Shown here: piece after piece, positions 10,926 through 20,640 of the stretch
Layout: the number at the start of each line of letters is the position of its first letter
How positions within the stretch are numbered: position 1 is the first letter of the stretch
DNA from: Hoplostethus atlanticus
Taxonomy: Eukaryota > Chordata > Actinopteri > Trachichthyiformes > Trachichthyidae
NCBI GenBank assembly: GCA_034670405.1
Contig: JAXDDX010000005.1
Span: 4,159,001-4,223,000, forward strand
Length of the DNA stretch: 64,000 bases
Direction of reading: 5' to 3'
Made by a program: the position numbers and the translations under genes
The notes under the pieces: generated by a model
Told to the model about the DNA's origin: nothing
What the model saw: only the letters and a program-made list of their open reading frames with translations
Database searches by the model: none

Positions 10926-12595
10926 GAATGAATGAACAAGTCGATGGCTTGTTCTATATTCAGAGTTCGCTTCATTTTTCCTCTACAAAAACTACAAAAC
11001 CCACTGTGGCAACCCGATCTGCTCCGCCTGCACGATCCGTACCTAAAATGTTCAGCCTGTGGAGCAGAGTCAGCAGATTCAGGCATTTTTTTCCCGTTTT
11101 CGTCATATGACAAAAAACGATGAGCGATGAACGACAACACCTGCCACATCCTATCTTGCATACTTTTACACATGCGTAAATATGATTTTTATATCAAATT
11201 TATATGATCCTATCTCCGTTTTTACTTGGTCTAGCAACATCAAACAAAACTAGCATGGGGTTTCAAGCCAGCACTTTCGATGGAAGTTGACGGCAATGCT
11301 CAATGTGATTTCGTTTTTATGCTGCGACGTCTTGAACCAGTCACGTGATTTTATCACGCCGGCATGATCAGCGACTCCTGAGGGCTAATATACTGTATGT
11401 GGGGTATTCTACTGTAGTGTGTTACATATCGCTGTTATCTTGTGACCGCATAACTCCCATTTTAGTGATTTTCATGTTTTAACTGAAATTGAAGGATTAC
11501 ACGGTTCTTCTATGGGTTGAGGAAATAATTTAAGCCTCCGTGCGTATGAGACCCTTTCATGCTAAACTAAAAAGAAGGCTGATTCCTAAAAAGTAGACGT
11601 TTTGGCGATACAAGGTTTCCATCCAGCATATGTGCGGTGATACGGGCCTGTGCATGTGTAGCTGTGATTCTCTGTGTGTGCACGTGTGTGTGTTTGCATG
11701 TGTAGTCCTATTGGTAGTTGGAGAACAGTTCAGAGAGGTCTCGATGGGAGCATTGCTGGCAAATAAAGCTCCCATGGAGCTGTAGGAATCTGGGTTTTGC
11801 TTGGTATCATCTCTTGCTATCTATCACAGCTCAGTTGCAAAACAACACTGTTGCACAACAGCACTGAAAGAGACCTATGGGGTGTGGGTCTGATGCCAAT
11901 GTTTGGACATACTGTTACAGGTCTCGGGTTGTGAGAGCCCATAAACAGATTAATGTGTCCTGTTGAAAACAGGAATAATTGAAGAGAAAGGCAAGCGTGT
12001 GGTTTCTCTTTCTGAATCTTCTGTTGTTTATTAAACGTTTTCTCAAATACATACAGTCAGTCTTTATTACCTTTTTTTATTCACTGTTTCAAACAATGTG
12101 TTCTTGTGCTCTGACATGTATCAAAATGAAATCCACTTCTAAACTAATATCTATATAAAACTATCAAGTATGAATTCCATATAAAATATTCAAAGGTGAA
12201 ATATCATTTTAACTTGGCATTCCTACTCCTTTAAATCAAATTCAAATTGCGCGGTGGTATTCAAAACCATATTACTGCTAGCTTACATTTAGCTGCATAA
12301 CACATTTGTGTACCTCAAGACTAGACTAGCTAGTTTAGACTAAGGCTAGTTGAGCCAATCACAGCTAGATTACAGTTTAGAACTGGCATTAAATAAATAA
12401 CACTTTAGTTTACTAGCATGCTAAAAACATGTTAAAGTGTTAGCATGGAGCCTACTATCACTCAACATAGTGCCTGCCACACACTGTTCCCGCATGTGAG
12501 ATTAGCTGCAAACCCAGTAACACACAGCATTACACACTCCGTGTTTCTACGGATAAAACCAGCTCAAGATGCCATGCCTTCACTATGACTGTTCT
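10926..12595. other. No recognisable gene
   Basis: Mixed-composition sequence directly after the BEL/Pao fossil. Only short open frames and no family that recurs in this window. A possible decayed non-autonomous transposon lies at 11.0-11.5 kb, but no inverted ends were found. Confidence 0.5.
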
Positions 12596-12597
12596 TC

Positions 12598-12700
12598 AAC
12601 CCAGGGTTCCCGCCACGGCCCTGATGTAAAATTCTCCAAAACATTTCCATGACTCCATAACTAAGTTAGAACTCTTCCATGACCTAAAATTTGATTCCTT
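12598..12700 (+). repeat. Possible hAT-type MITE end
   Basis: Starts CAGGGTTCCCGCCACGG and is followed by CATTTCCATGACT and CTTCCATGACC phrases, which resemble the end of a teleost repeat rich in 'TTCCATGAC' blocks. Single copy here, other end not found. Confidence 0.3.
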
Positions 12701-14473
12701 ACTGGTTTGTTAATGTTAATGTTTTTCTAAGTGTCTCATTTGTAAAATTCCCTTATATTCACTTATCGTATACGCTTCCCCAGTGAATTATTCAGGGAGT
12801 AGTAAGTAAATTAATAAATTACTGTTGAAATGAGTAATGATTTAGTAATTTACCTCTATTTTGAGTAAGGAGCCTGATGCTACCACAGAGGCACCAGTAT
12901 CACTGAGGCTTTAGTGATCTACCAGAAAACAACAGTGATTCAGTTAGAATATGTTCACTTTGACTGCAATAAAATGACCGGGTATGTTTAACCTCTGCAG
13001 AAGACCTACACAAGTCAACTTCTGCAGTTGCCAGGGCGTCTTTAAATACAGGACACACACCCGGACCCATGCGAATACAATAAGGACAGGCTGAGCCACT
13101 TCACTTGAACTAAATGTTCTGTGACTGCAAGCTGTTTGTTCTGATCTTTCTGTTATGTTCTGCACCACCAGAAAGGGAAATTTAAGACAAATTTCCCAAT
13201 AGTCAGAAGAGGAGTGATCTGAACAGTGTCTGATGGTGTTCCAAGCTGAGATTTAGACATATTGACTCCTAGCCTTACGTAACAGCCTTAAGTGCTGCAT
13301 TCAGCTGCTCTGACTGTGGACAGACAAAACGGAATGAGCTGTGTTGACGGGCCTTCAACAACCAGATTATCAAGGAAAGCAGAAGGACTATCATCAGTTA
13401 TTATTCTACATTATTCTAGTCTCATCACCAGATGTATTCCGCTGGACTTTCACTTACAGCCATTTAGCAGTTTTTGCTTTCTCTTCTGAGAAAACACGAT
13501 GTTGACTGTAGGAATGTAGGAATCCCTTGGCAGGGTTCCATTGTGTTTATTTTGGAGATTTCACTTCCAGCCGTTGATGATTTTGTTTGAAGGCCCGTAC
13601 AGATGCCATGACGAAACTCTTGGCACCTCTGATGTGCGCCACTGAGTCTACTGGCTGTTCCAAAATCAACAAAAATGTACAAAAAGAGATGATCATGCCT
13701 GATGTTATTAGTAGTATAGTATTTGATAGTAGTAGTAGTAGTATAAATAGTAGTCGTAGTATAAGTAGTAATAGTAGTAGCAGTAGTATATTTTGCTTCC
13801 AGTTAAACTTTTATTTTCTTAAAAGGGAAATAAAGGTTTTCTTTGATGCCTGCTGGGATTCTCTTTGCATCATGTATCACAAACTGAAGAGGTTGATGAA
13901 CCCTTAAATCAACAGAATCCTGTTATTTTTTCCATACTGTTGTTCAATACGCATCAGTTGGAGATGATTAACTAAAAAAAAATATATAAAGTTTTCCAGA
14001 CATATTGGATACATTTTCAGCGTGCTACGTTTTACTCTTCATATTTCATCTGCGGCCCCTATTAATTCAATACCCAGCCAAACAGATCACAGGACATCAG
14101 CACCTGTGTTGGTACTTCCATTGTGCAGCGGTATGCAGGCGTCTAAGTGGAAAGGGTCCATTATCTGTGTCATGTGTGCAGCTGGAATGGAGGGGAAAGC
14201 TCAATTTGACATAAACACAAATTGTTCCATCTGTAAAGTCAGTATATTTCATAAGGTAGAAGGGTAGTAGTAGTAAGGTAGAATAGTTTATTTTTACAAT
14301 GCACCACTGCACGCATGACACCTTATGAGACCTGCCAATGAATATTTTGCACATCATGTATATAAGCTGTAAATTCACTTTCTTCTTCAGATCCTCATAT
14401 TTTTGGTGCTAAGCACTTATTGCTGTGATGTATTTGGACTACTCTTCTCTGAGAGTCAATCAAACAGCGTGTC
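12701..14473. other. No recognisable gene; one AGT tract
   Basis: Unique-looking sequence with only short open frames. The only clear structure is an imperfect (AGT)n run at about 13727-13790, which makes a serine-rich frame. Confidence 0.5.
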
Positions 14474-14585
14474 CAGTACTGTGACGTCTATTTCCTTGGA
14501 TTTTTTTCATTGCAGCCATCTGTTCAGTTCTGCTATTTATTCCAAACAAATCGAAAATGTAAAAAGCATCAGCTCCTGCGAGACA
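14474..14585 (+). repeat. Family D interspersed repeat, copy 2 (partial)
   Basis: CCAGTACTGTGACGTCT, then CAGCCATCTGTTCAG, TTTATTCCAAACAAA and GTAAAAAGCATCA, matching the reverse complement of the copy at 4.74-4.90 kb and the forward copies at 24.5 and 61.3 kb, with part of the middle missing. It abuts the family B copy on its right. Confidence 0.5.
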
Positions 14586-14599
14586 GAGGATTTTTTTTC

Positions 14600-15331
14600 C
14601 GGGAAAGACCTACAAAACAACAACATGAATACCCAGAAGTCCTGTAAGGTGATTGTGGCAGACTGGGGTGAGGGTGGGGGTGAGGCTTAGCTTGGATCCA
14701 GGAGAGAGTTGAGTCGGTGGACTGACTCTCCCCTGGATCCGCTACCAGCTGCAGCCAGTTGAGGCTGATTGCAGCTGGGCTGCCCAGTCGGGGTTGGGGC
14801 GGGGCGCCCCTGGAGGCCTAGTGGATTAGTGGCCTGGAGCTCTGCGGCTGGCCTGCTGGGAGAGAGGGAGGTGCGCGCGACGAGGGAGACGGCGCTACAC
14901 ACTGACGTTCAACACCGGGTCGGGTTTATCATGTGAATAAAACGGCCCTGCTGGCCGGTTAACTCTGCCTCCTGCCTGTGTCTCTGTCTGTCACGGACCC
15001 GGTACAGTAGCAAGTTGCTACAGTGATGTCAGTAAACTGCACACACAGTACACTCACCAACATGTTTACCAACCGGCCTGTGATGCTTCATACCAAAGGA
15101 TGCCAGAGTGAAGATCTACCGCTGGTGAGTCCAGCTTTCTCTGGACAGAGCGCTCACTCACTGCTGTGTATTTCACTCTCGTTTTGATTTGTCATTTCCT
15201 GAGTGGAGAAGATTTTGAAGAATTTGAGCAAATAGGGTGAATCTACTCTTTTTTGTGTTGCGGCCCCACTTTGTGATTTAGGCTGGTCACATGGGTGGAT
15301 TTTTACATAGAAATCTCCCAGTGCAGCTTTA
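14600..15331 (-). repeat. Family B MITE-like repeat, copy 2, split by a solo LTR
   Basis: The right end (CAGTGCAGCTTTA) is the reverse complement of the family start. Inward, TGATGCTTCATACCAAAGGA, GTCAGTAAACTGC and ATACCCAGAAGTCC are the reverse complements of blocks at 20.46-20.57 kb. The blocks ...CCCAGAAGTCCTGTAAG and GTCAGTAAACTGC, contiguous at 20.53-20.56 kb, are here separated by the LTR at 14654-15022, so this copy predates that insertion. The left limit is approximate. Confidence 0.7.
14654..15022 (+). mobile_element. Solo LTR (369 bp) with 5-bp target duplication
   Basis: Begins TGTGGCA and ends TGCTACA, near-perfect short inverted ends of the TG...CA type. It is flanked by GTGAT on both sides (14649-14653 and 15023-15027), a 5-bp target duplication as made by Ty3/gypsy-type and many retroviral integrases. 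It is GC-rich, with an AATAAA polyadenylation signal at 14936 in the last quarter, as an LTR would have. No internal retroelement sequence flanks it, so it is a solo LTR, presumably left by recombination between two LTRs. The family was not determined. The clean duplication and intact ends suggest it is younger than its surroundings. Confidence 0.85.
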
Positions 15332-15737
15332 AAGCTTCTTCTTCCTCTGTAATTACTGTCAAACTGTTTGTTGTGCATGGCTGTTGTTATGGCACTTTTT
15401 TTGTGTGTGCATACACTGGCTGTGAAAACGATTTCCCTCTTGAGGACAATAAACTGAACAAACTAACTCCTGCAGTGCGGTGATAGGTGGGATTCTGTGG
15501 CACCTCCGCCCCTGTCAGCTGTGTGTTGATGGAGCTAATGAAGCGATGTCTGCCAAGGCAATGCTCCAGGGTCAGAGGTCAGAGATGATAGAGGGATCAG
15601 CGGGTGGAGAACCAGAGGATGGGTCCATGGGTGGAGGGATAAACAGTCCAACCAGCCCCGCCAAGAGTCGCTCGGATTCCTTTACCATAAGCTGACCTTC
15701 CATGATTGTTGAGAGACTCCGGATAAGAGGACGCAGC

Positions 15738-15962
15738 CGCCGATAGCTGATATTTTGTGCTGATATTCAATATCTTGCAATTTGATGATAGAATAATACA
15801 AATAATAAAACATTCATGCATGCTTGTGTGGAATCCAATCTAAATGTCTCTTTAGAATCAGTTCAGGTTAAGGGCTTCCACACAACCAATGTAGTGTTAA
15901 TCAATTCTCAATCAACTGCATCACATCCATCATATCAGAGGTGGACGACAAAAACGGACTGA
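15738..15962 (-). repeat. Family A interspersed repeat, partial copy
   Basis: Reverse-strand order matches family A: GTCGTCCACCTCTGATATG, ATGGATGTGATGCAGTTG, then further along GATATTGAATATCAGCACAAAATATCAGC. The middle and both termini are lost or diverged. Confidence 0.65.
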
Positions 15963-17572
15963 TTTCTGATTGTCTATTACACACTCTTTCTCACATCGCC
16001 TCGCATGAAGCCTGCATCATATCTCCCTCACACAGCCCACATTGAAATCCTCATGCTCTGAAATTTGTCAGAGTGACTCCTTTTGGCTTGTCAAGACTGA
16101 CAAATGCATCGAGCCTAGTGTATACGGCCTTTTCCTTCTACTAATCTGATCTATGAGGCTATTATCTCAAGGCGAATAAGCGAATCATTTTAGAAGACCA
16201 CTAAAAAGAGACATATATCCTCAACCTATTAGCAGTAATCACATTGTTGTTTGTTCTGTGCGCCATCCAAAAGATAGATTAGTTACAGTGAGCTTTTGTT
16301 TTGTAATCAGATGAATCGCTCGCTTAAAATAACAAGAGCTCTTTTCAAGATTGTTGGAAATAGAGAGAGCGCTACCAGCCTGCAGCTTTCCTCCATGCTG
16401 TGAGACAGCATAGGTAGTACAGATCTGAGATCATTCCCACGGCAGTTTCTGAGCGGCCAGAGGCATAACGTCTCCTAGCTTCAAAATGCATCGTTATATA
16501 ACTAAAACAACCCCATAACCTACATGTTCTCCGGGGATGCAAGTGATCAACGGCAGCGACCCGAACAAAGATGCTGATTATAGAGACTAAACACACTTAA
16601 AGAATGAATGAAAATGCATGATCCTATCATTACGTTTCAATGTTGCATCTGCTGCGTGTATGTTTTTCATTGTGCGGAGGCCAGGGCATGAGGAGCGGGG
16701 GTCCCATTCGTCTGATGTGCGTGACGCTGCCGGAGCTGAAATCCTGCCTGGATCTAGAAGACCGGGGCCTCGTGGCTTAAGTGGATGACAGTTGCGCAAC
16801 AGGAGATGTAGTGCTGGTTCCTACACAGCGGGAAAGTGTCTTCTTTGGCAAAAGACAGCTGTATCGGAGAGCACATCAGCAAGAGATAGGCATCTGGACC
16901 CTGCATATTCGCTGGGCTGCTCTTAATGGACACATTTATCTGCCTTTTTGCAGACAGCCAACAGAATCTGCTTCAAACTACAAGGGTGTTTTGACCTACA
17001 AACGGTGCTGTGCAGGCATGTCTAGTGATGGAGACTGATAGAGAGTGACAAAGGCAGAGAGGTTAGCTGGGTTTCCAAGCAGTTTTATATGAATTATGAT
17101 ACATCGAATTAGAAAAGCTGAAGGGAAACAGCAAATGTATTAAAAAAAATAAAAAAAATAAATGTGCTTTGACAAAAAAATATCATATATATATAAAAAT
17201 TGCAGTTAATTGAAAGTCCACAGTATAGAGGGGGGTGGGGGGGGACATGACAACAAAGTTCCCAGGCCAGATGCAGACTCACTAGTCACTGGCACTGATT
17301 TTGCTTCCACCCCGGATTTTGTGCGACATTTCAAAAGTTGGAAACATAACTAGAGACAGAGAGCAGCTATAATGCATTTCATTTGGAAACTAAGATTGGT
17401 AGTTTCCAAACTATTGTTAAGTACTATGGTTTGTATTGGTTGTTCAAGTCTTTGCCACTGATTTGTCATGATATCTTCATGACATGATTTGTTAAGCCAG
17501 ATCTCTTCATCCAGGCAGACCAGCAAGTCTTTTTTGTTTTTCTCCACCCCCAAAACAAACAGTACTAAAGGC
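15963..17572. other. No recognisable gene
   Basis: Largely unique sequence. Short open frames only. An A-rich stretch at 17.14-17.18 kb and a G-rich run at 17.23 kb are the only low-complexity parts. Confidence 0.5.
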
Positions 17573-17947
17573 AGTTAAAGGTGCACTAAGTATGATTTTT
17601 CTTGCCCCATAGCATAATAATATCTACAGGGCTTGATAGGGTTGTTGATCAATACCAATGGCTCAGCGAAACTGATCAAAACTCTGGATTTTGCTAGCTT
17701 GGCAGACATAGCCTCGATTGTGAAAATGTGACTTTACTATTTATGTCAATTACAGGCCAGGGGGCCGTTCCAAGAAGCAGGTTCAGCAAACTCTGAGTCT
17801 AACCCTGCACTCTGAGTTGATTCATTCCGAGATGGCAAAGTCTGAGTTTTCGGTTCCAGAACGGCTGATTTGAGTTAGTTCAATCAACTTTGAGTATGTT
17901 CACCTTGAGTTAAGCGCGTGTGCGACGACAATAAAAAACCATCATCA

Positions 17948-18440
17948 ATGGAGGTCCGATACTACGATTCACCATGGCAACCAGCAAGCAGAAGGGTCGT
18001 AAAGGAGAGGGAATTGGCGTGGGAGAGAATCGCTGCCCGAGTCAATGCGTACGTTTGAATGCAGTAGTGTACTCATTTAACATTTAACCACACTTTCTTA
18101 TAATATTACCTACATGTGAGAAAGTGGTGGAATGGTATTGGAAAAAAAATATTTTCATTTAGGTGCAATCCCACGGGCGCAAAGCGCTCTTGGCAGCAGC
18201 TGAAAATGAAATATAAAAACATTACAATAGAGTCATTTAGCAGATGCTTTTATCCAGTGTTTACTTACAAAGGTGATAGTTAACACTATGTGGGGATCGA
18301 ACCCACAACCCTGAGACTGCAAGTCTAATGCTCTACCAACTGAGCTGTCTGGGACAGACATACTTCAAATGGTGTACGTGGGGTGACAAATTAGAAAGGC
18401 AGATCTAGAAATTGAATTACTGGAACATAAGTTAGAGGTG
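17948..18440 (+). pseudogene. Harbinger Myb/SANT-like gene, broken, with intron
   Basis: ATG at 17948 opens a frame of 33 codons ending ...KERELAWERIAARVNA. A GT-AG intron of 114 bp (donor GT at 18049, acceptor AG at 18161-18162) then joins in phase to CNPTGAKRSWQQLKMKYKN, up to about 18224. The W-x-x-I-A-x-x-V-N-A and W-x-x-x-K-x-K-Y-x-N lines are typical of the trihelix/Myb-like domain of Harbinger accessory proteins (relatives of vertebrate NAIF1), which bind DNA and bring the transposase into the nucleus. A SINE occupies 18225-18358. After it a coiled tail, KADLEIELLEHKLEV (18396-18440), is still readable. The sequence between SINE and tail is out of frame or lost. Not functional. Confidence 0.8.
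18225..18358 (-). mobile_element. tRNA-derived SINE with L2-type tail, reverse strand
   Basis: Reverse-strand reading starts near GACAGCTCAGTTGGTAGAGC (box A region), continues through GGTTCGATCCC (box B, at 18293-18303), then GTGTTAACTATCACC and ends with CTGGATAAAAGCATCTGC and TAAATGACT. This is the same layout as the SINE at 63.48 kb. The tail resembles the L2-type LINE end at 36.3 kb, but the left arm of its stem-loop has diverged here. Possible imperfect target duplication ACATTAC / ACATAC. It interrupts the Harbinger Myb-like gene. Confidence 0.88.
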
Positions 18441-18574
18441 GGTGCATGGTCACAGGTGAAATGTGTTGTTGGAACAATATAAAAATACTAACTGTTGCTT
18501 TTGTATTTGTAGGAAATAAAGAAGACCAAATGAAATGTGTCTTTATTTGACTGGTAGCTTAATCTGTGAAGTGT

Positions 18575-18718
18575 AAGCGGCATATTATATCTCAGACAGC
18601 TCTTCCATCCTGGACATAGAACATCTAATTGGGGTCTCAAAATCCTCTCCCGACGTAAGGCTATGCGAATTACTTCCGCTTGAATATCGATCGGGTTACC
18701 GAGGAAAGGACACGCCAT
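18575..18718 (-). pseudogene. HARBI1-like transposase, N-terminal remnant
   Basis: From an ATG at 18718 on the reverse strand the frame reads MACPFLGNPID, then RIALRRERILRPQLD. This resembles the N-terminus of fish Harbinger transposases (NPVDEGA...RRALRRERVFRDR lines). Autonomous copies continue with helix-turn-helix and a DDE catalytic domain; neither is present. After about 48 codons the frame continues without family resemblance to 18488. The gene runs convergently with the Myb-like gene, the usual Harbinger arrangement. Remnant only. Confidence 0.72.
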
Positions 18719-18814
18719 GTCCGACAGCTGCTTCAGGTTCAGCAGAGGGGAGGAGATAAGGAGAAAGTCAGGGTTTGTTCAAGAAAACCTGCCAGCGAGC
18801 AGGTTAGGTTCACA

Positions 18815-18840
18815 GAGTCAGTTACCATGGTAACTGACTC
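18815..18840. repeat. Perfect 26-bp palindrome inside the Harbinger right end
   Basis: The sequence reads GAGTCAGTTACCA up to its centre and then its exact reverse complement, with CCATGG in the middle. It lies just inside the right inverted repeat of the Harbinger derivative. Confidence 0.95.
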
Positions 18841-19036
18841 AGAGTTTGAGTTACCTCTCTTTCTGGAACGGAAAACCCAGAGTTTCCCTCATCTCAGGGT
18901 TAACAAACTCAGAGTTTTCACTAAACCTGCTTTCTGGAACGGGCCCCAGCTGTGCCAGAGACCTGTTGATGTTGTTGCAGTTCCTTGGCCACCAAACTAT
19001 GATTAAAAGTCATCGATTATTTAATGCCCCTTTAAA

Positions 19037-20236
19037 TAACTAGAGAGGTAAAGCATATTTTGAAGATGTCATCACGGCCGCGTCTCATTTCTGTGACATG
19101 TCAAGTCATCAGCATTCAAATCCACGTCTGAATAATTTGCTGATGAGTGTGTGTTTAGTTGCACGTTAAAAAAATGGAATCCAACTTGTGACACGACTAG
19201 AACTGACACGACTCAAGTTCACTGCAGAGGATATGATGTTAACAGCAGGGGCTTGTCAGGGATTTTGCGACTGTAAATTTAACTTTCCCACTTTTCTCTT
19301 TTTCCCCTGGACATCGTGGTTTCTTGACATATTCCACTCTGGAATTCTCTGCAGACAGTTTTACACTCGAGAAAGGCTGCGCAAACACAGCAGGAGTCAC
19401 AAGTCAGAGTTCACCCAGACGTGGGAACAGAGACAACAATGTGAAGGGAGGAATGGACTCTTTTGGAAACGCAGGGACATGTTTTACATCTTCTCCTGTG
19501 CAGCTCTGTGACCGCACTGTCAGCAATTTCATTTCGATTTATTGCCCTGCTCTGTATATGTTCTGTATGATCTGAAAACGATGTCTGATGCTTTTTGGGG
19601 GTTATGTGTGATTGATACAGTTTGTCTGGAGGAAATAGACAAGGCTACAATACAAAAATTTGTCAAGACCTCCTTTGTAATCTTTTCTATGCTGCAGAAT
19701 TTATGAGCGTCTAGAAAGGTGCTAAAGACCATGTGGTGTGTGCTAACAGCTCATTCGACACTTACCGAACAAAGAGAGACATAGAGAGAGAACATTCCTG
19801 TGGGAAGAGTTAAATGTGATGAATAAGAAGGGATGGATAAATGGATGTGAAATTTCTGCAATAAATCTGACTGTGGGTATGGGAAATGCATCTCATGTGA
19901 CACACACAGAGATTCACACACAGACAGAATCCCCACCCCACCCCTTCGAAGGAATGAAGAAGGGACCAGCAGAACTTACTTTACGAAGATCGACGGAATA
20001 AAGTCAGGATGCATTCATGTAAGACGTGTTTCAGACTGTGCAAAGTAAAATGTGTCTGGGCTCTTGGGGCTCTTCTGCAAACTTGGTCTGGATTCCCCCT
20101 ATGGTGCCTGAATCCCACCACTCTCGGCTGTGCCCCGAGAAACAATTTGACAAATGTTAGGAATTCCCTGCAAAGTGGCAAAGCTTTCCTTCTCTTCTAA
20201 CATGTCCAGCAAACTAATTTTGTGCCAAGGAAGTGC
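19037..20236. other. No recognisable gene
   Basis: Unique-looking sequence with short open frames on both strands and no motif I can name. Confidence 0.5.
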
Positions 20237-20640
20237 CGAGGAATAGCACATTTTTTTGCTGTAGTGTTGAAACTCACCCAAATTCACCCAGATTGCCCAG
20301 TTTAAATTCTGGTGTCGGTATGCTCACTGGTGGGAAATCCTCTCCACATACAGGAAGTGACTCGAAACTTAAGAGTGAAATCCAAATTGTCTCCTGAGTG
20401 CTCCATCAAGAGAAAGCTGGACTCACCAATCTTAGATCTCTTGCCTCTCTTTCCTCTTTGGTATCCTTTGGTATGAAGCATCTCAGACCGGTCGGGTTGG
20501 TAAGCATGAGCGTGTTCCGTGCAGTTTACTGACGTCATGTTACATGATTTCTGGGTTTTTAAGTTAGAGTTTTTCAAACGGTTACCTCTTGCTTTCATTT
20601 GGAGCCACCAGCGTGCCTAGTGCAGGAGCTGCTTAGGAAA
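20237..20640 (+). repeat. Family B MITE-like repeat, copy 3
   Basis: TTTAAATTCTGGTGTCGG, GCTCACTGGTGGGAAATC, GATCTCTTGCCTCTCTTTCC, GGTATCCTTTGGTATGAAG and CTCAGACCGGTCGGGTT match 32.77-32.95 kb in order. Further on, GCAGTTTACTGACGTCATG and GATTTCTGGGT match the 33.56-kb copy and the reverse-strand copy at 14.6-15.05 kb. The TAAAGCTGCACT terminus is absent here. Confidence 0.72.

Larger units (their letters stand above)
17761..18946 (+). mobile_element. PIF/Harbinger DNA transposon derivative (1.19 kb)
   Basis: Terminal inverted repeats of roughly 100 bp: the left end starts GGGGCCGTTCCAAGAAGC and the right end, reversed, reads GGGCCCGTTCCAGAAAGC, with matching CAGGTT and CTCTGAGT blocks inward. 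CAG flanks both ends (17758-17760 and 18947-18949), a 3-bp target duplication of the length expected for PIF/Harbinger, though the family usually shows TWA. Inside are pieces of both genes that autonomous fish Harbingers carry: a Myb/SANT-like DNA-binding protein on the forward strand and the start of a HARBI1-like transposase on the reverse strand. The transposase catalytic region is absent, so this is an internally deleted, non-autonomous copy. A SINE has inserted into the Myb-like gene. Confidence 0.88.
17573..19036 (+). repeat. Family C MITE-like repeat hosting a Harbinger element
   Basis: Left part 17573-17760 starts GTTAAAGGTGCACTAAG, and right part 18947-19036 ends ATTTAATGCCCCTTTAAA. 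The ends form a rough inverted pair (TTTAAAGGGGCATTAAA versus GTTAAAGGTGCACTAAG). The left part matches 5.4-5.8 kb. The two parts are separated by the Harbinger derivative, inserted just after TTACAGGCCAG. Confidence 0.6.
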
